Shown here one piece after another: positions 5,190-6,451 of a DNA stretch of 6,451 nt. Position 1 is the stretch's first letter. Each line of letters starts with the position of its first letter. The notes under the pieces are model-generated. The model had not been told where the DNA came from. It worked only from the letters and a program-made list of their open reading frames with translations, and did no database searches. A program made the translations under genes and the position numbers. This stretch comes from Acidimicrobiia bacterium (GTDB lineage Bacteria; Actinomycetota; Acidimicrobiia; Acidimicrobiales; Ilumatobacteraceae), in contig RHCK01000097.1 of NCBI GenBank assembly GCA_010030605.1, positions 1 to 6,451 on the forward strand. Reading direction: 5' to 3'.

Positions 5190-6451
5190 ATGTCCGACGG
5201 GTTTTCATCAGAGCCGGACCGCGGAGGCGGTCGCGGAAGTCGCGGAGGCGGTCGCGATGGTGCGCCCCGCGCGGTGACATCGCGCGTTCCACCGCACAAC
5301 CTCAACGCCGAAGAGTCGCTTCTCGGCGCGATGTTGTTGTCGCGCGACGCGGTGAACACCGCATCGGAAACCGGCATCAGCGTCGAACATTTTTACAAGC
5401 CGGCCCACCAACACGTCTTCGACGCCATGCGTTCGTTGTTGACGGTGGGTGAACCCGTGGATCCGGTGACCGTGGCCGACGAATTGCGTCGGGTCGGATT
5501 GCTGGAAGAAATCGGCGGTCTCGACTTCCTTCTGCAATTGCAGAACTCCACGCCGGTCATCGGCAACGTTGGTCGTTACGCCAAGATCGTGCTCGACACC
5601 GCGTCGCTGCGTCGCCTCATTGGTGTGGCCAGCGAGATCGCCGAACTCGCGTACACCGAACCCGACGACGTGGCCAAGGCTCTCGATGACGCCGAGTCCC
5701 GGGTGTTCGCCGTGGCCGAGCAACGCGTCGTTGACTCCACACGACCGCTGCGCGAACTCCTGCAAGTCGCGTCCGATGAGTTGGAGAAGCGATTCGAATC
5801 CAAGGTGCAACTCACCGGAGTACCCACCGGCTTCGCCGACCTCGACAGCAAGATCCTGGGTTTGCAGAAGTCGTCGCTCGTCATCGTGGGTGCCCGCCCA
5901 GCGATGGGAAAGACGGCCTTCGCCCTGAACATTGCCACCAACGTGGCACAACGCAGCGCACTGCCGGTCTTGATCTTCTCGCTCGAAATGAGCCACAGCG
6001 AGTTGACGATGCGAATCTTGTCGAGCGAGGCCCGCGTGGAGTCGAACAAACTGCGCACCGGCAACCTCACCGAAGGTGAGTGGTCACGCATCAACAGCGC
6101 CATCGGTCGCTTGGACTCGCACTTGGTGTTCCTCGACGACAACCCACGCGTCACCGTCATGGAGATTCGCGCCAAGGCGCGACGCCTGCGCGCCAAGCAC
6201 GGCGGCCTTGGCCTGATCGTGATCGACTATCTGCAGTTGATGAGCGGGCAGAACACCGAGAACCGTCAATTGGAAGTGTCGGAGATCAGCCGAAACCTGA
6301 AGATCCTGGCGCGTGAGCTGGAAGTGCCGGTGATGGCGCTCAGTCAGTTGAGCCGCCAACTGGAAACCCGTCAGGACAAGCGTCCGCAATTGAGCGACCT
6401 ACGCGAGAGCGGCTCGCTCGAACAGGACGCCGACATCGTCATGTTCTTGCA
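5190..6451 (+). CDS. dnaB: Replicative DNA helicase DnaB, 3' truncated by window edge
   Basis: DnaB is the hexameric 5'-3' helicase that unwinds DNA at the replication fork. The frame is open from ATG 5190 to the window end (420 full codons). After a Gly/Arg-rich tail (residues 1-27), the N-terminal domain starts at VPPHNLNAEESLLGAMLLS (33-51) and runs to about 135. A linker leads to the RecA-like ATPase domain from about 205 (VQLTGVPTGFADLD). Walker A is GARPAMGKT (234-242), the catalytic Glu is in FSLEMS (E266), and Walker B is LIVIDYLQL (Asp346). SQLSRQLETR and DLRESGSLEQDAD follow near the edge. No intein interrupts the Walker A motif, a frequent insertion site in actinobacteria. The start is supported by AAGG (5179-5182) 7 nt upstream. 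Roughly the last 30-50 residues lie outside the window. The hairpin and DnaA-like boxes before it suggest partly separate control from rplI. Confidence 0.97.
   Translation, partial: MSDGFSSEPDRGGGRGSRGGGRDGAPRAVTSRVPPHNLNAEESLLGAMLLSRDAVNTASETGISVEHFYKPAHQHVFDAMRSLLTVGEPVDPVTVADELRRVGLLEEIGGLDFLLQLQNSTPVIGNVGRYAKIVLDTASLRRLIGVASEIAELAYTEPDDVAKALDDAESRVFAVAEQRVVDSTRPLRELLQVASDELEKRFESKVQLTGVPTGFADLDSKILGLQKSSLVIVGARPAMGKTAFALNIATNVAQRSALPVLIFSLEMSHSELTMRILSSEARVESNKLRTGNLTEGEWSRINSAIGRLDSHLVFLDDNPRVTVMEIRAKARRLRAKHGGLGLIVIDYLQLMSGQNTENRQLEVSEISRNLKILARELEVPVMALSQLSRQLETRQDKRPQLSDLRESGSLEQDADIVMFL
5220..5256 (+). repeat. 16-bp direct repeat encoding the RG-rich tail of DnaB
   Basis: CGCGGAGGCGGTCGCG is found at 5220-5235 and 5241-5256, a 21-bp period. 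In frame this is a duplicated seven-codon unit, RGGGRGS followed by RGGGRDG (residues 11-24). The exact match over 16 bases suggests a recent local duplication. Confidence 0.85.

Noticed and set aside
5889..5915. Possible intein in DnaB at the Walker A motif
   Set aside because: GARPAMGKT runs straight into AFALNIA, so the usual insertion site is uninterrupted. Insertion sites beyond the window end cannot be judged.
5208..5996. Long minus-strand open frame of 262 codons opposite dnaB
   Set aside because: It is antisense to the conserved helicase sequence with no recognisable domain, and so is a codon-bias shadow.

Overview
The window is a GC-rich, densely packed bacterial chromosome segment with every gene on the + strand. 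It most likely comes from an actinobacterium, plausibly of the Acidimicrobiia type. Three things point there: the core block rpsF-ssb-rpsR-rplI-dnaB; a DUF5318-type zinc-knuckle protein upstream of it, which in Mycobacterium (Rv0049) also lies just upstream of rpsF; and an actinobacterial-style CCA-adding enzyme with an HD domain. The lineage is an inference from gene content and order. No rRNA or other taxonomic marker is present.

Layout. Positions 2-700 hold the 3' part of a class II-like histone-deacetylase-family hydrolase with all visible zinc and catalytic residues. It overlaps by four bases (GTGA) the gene for a tRNA nucleotidyltransferase (cca, 697-2115). After 26 bp come a DUF5318 zinc-knuckle protein (2142-2573), which lacks a Shine-Dalgarno sequence and may be read from a leaderless transcript, and an unrecognised four-helix membrane protein (2577-3203). 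A 149-bp intergenic region (3204-3352) carries a plausible promoter and two adjacent GC-rich hairpins that form the rpsF leader. Then follow rpsF (3353-3676), ssb (3733-4185), rpsR (4225-4647) and rplI (4650-5096). A perfect 7-bp stem-loop follows rplI, then a row of three DnaA-box-like 9-mers at 11-12 bp steps, then dnaB (5190 to the window end, 3' truncated).

The genes form an information-processing neighbourhood: tRNA 3'-end maturation (Cca), small-subunit platform proteins S6 and S18, large-subunit protein L9, single-strand DNA binding (SSB) and the replicative helicase (DnaB). S6 and S18 bind as a pair in the ribosome, and SSB and DnaB meet at the replication fork.

I see no mobile element, CRISPR array, tRNA or rRNA, and no evidence for a wholly new system. 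The points most worth a second look are an S18 with a 36-residue acidic C-terminal tail after a GPR-repeat linker, the DnaA-box-like array in front of dnaB, the structured rpsF leader, the RG-rich N-terminal tail of DnaB, and the deacetylase-cca overlap.
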